Positions 14,243-14,295 of a DNA stretch of 14,295 nucleotides are shown piece by piece. A program made the translations under genes and the position numbers. The notes under the pieces are model-generated. The model made no database searches, was not told where the DNA came from, and saw only the letters and a program-made list of their open reading frames with translations. Source of the stretch: Bacteroidia bacterium (lineage in GTDB: Bacteria > Bacteroidota > Bacteroidia > Cytophagales > Cyclobacteriaceae); NCBI GenBank assembly GCA_016650355.1, contig JAENVX010000394.1, forward strand, positions 1-14,295. The letters are read 5' to 3'. Within the stretch, counting starts at the first letter, position 1, and each line of letters starts with the position of its first letter.

Positions 14243-14271
14243 AAAAAATGCTGACATAAGATCAGCATTTT
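14243..14271 (-). terminator. Intrinsic terminator, right unit, downstream of the tRNA-like 3' end
   Basis: On the minus strand, AAAATGCTGA (14271-14262) pairs with TCAGCATTTT (14254-14245) around a 7-base loop, and the T-tract covers 14248-14243. Its position three to four bases after the discriminator base suits termination of a tRNA transcript entering from beyond the window. Confidence 0.75.
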
Positions 14272-14274
14272 GAA

Positions 14275-14295
14275 GTGGTGACGGAGGGAATTGAA
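14275..14295 (-). tRNA. Possible 3' end of a tRNA gene, body beyond the window edge
   Basis: The minus-strand sequence TTCAATTCCCTCCGTCACCA reads as T-loop (TTCAATT), T-stem 3' strand (CCCTC), acceptor 3' strand (CGTCACC) and discriminator A, followed closely by a terminator hairpin. A genuine tRNA would continue right of 14295, with GAGGG just before the T-loop and GGTGACG at its 5' end. Isotype cannot be determined. The left unit carries only this 3' part, so the same may be true here. Confidence 0.4.

Larger units (their letters stand above)
14221..14295. repeat. 75-base identical direct repeat, right copy
   Basis: Exact copy of 13851-13925. The identity begins after the A that the left copy has lost and runs to the last base of the window, so its true right limit cannot be seen. 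Together the two copies bracket the intact nuclease gene. Confidence 0.95.

Noticed and set aside
13851..14295. CRISPR array
   Set aside because: Only two repeats of 75 bases with a gene between them; no short regularly spaced units anywhere in the window.

Overview
The window is chromosomal DNA from a member of the Bacteroidota, most likely a Cytophagales-like lineage (order uncertain). Pointers are the promoters of the form TTTG/TTG-N18-21-TAnnTTTG ahead of several genes, A/T-rich leaders without Shine-Dalgarno sequences, the rpsU-xerC-hpf gene order, a typical Bacteroidota 7TM histidine kinase, and housekeeping proteins that read like Bacteroidota versions. Nearly all of the window is ordinary, densely packed core genome. 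The unusual part is the right end.

Layout: (1) 1-2179, minus strand: ugd then uxs, overlapping by 8 bases. They make UDP-glucuronate and UDP-xylose for surface polysaccharide; uxs runs off the left edge. (2) 2318-5133, plus strand: an acyl-CoA dehydrogenase, rpsU (bS21) with a strong promoter and terminator, a XerC/XerD-type recombinase, and a short ribosome hibernation factor. A two-way terminator closes this block. (3) 5198-8007, minus strand: metK, an RsmI-like SAM-dependent methylase, and an alpha/beta hydrolase whose stop overlaps the methylase start by 4 bases. (4) 8089-9321, plus: lysA. (5) 9325-11043: two divergent PAP2-superfamily membrane proteins. One has a complete phosphatase signature; the other lacks both phosphate-binding arginines. 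(6) 11058-12299, plus: a BaiN/HI0933-type flavoprotein. (7) 12289-13652, minus: a 7TM histidine kinase split by a one-base frameshift in a T-run.

(8) 13729-14295, minus: a tandem duplication with a period of about 370 bases. Each unit, read on the minus strand, holds a sequence like a tRNA 3' end (T-loop, T-stem and acceptor arm), a terminator hairpin with a T-tract, and a small GIY-YIG nuclease gene starting four bases after the T-tract. The right unit has an intact nuclease of 99 residues, whose last ~14 residues are encoded by palindromic DNA. The left unit is a wreck with a frameshift, a nonsense codon and a truncation. A 75-base block is identical between units, while the nuclease part differs at about 14 of 118 positions. 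The window stops exactly at the last base of that block. The arrangement resembles a minimal element, with the nuclease as its only gene, flanked by repeated tRNA-end sequences. This is the best candidate for something undescribed, but the body of the presumed tRNA lies outside the window.
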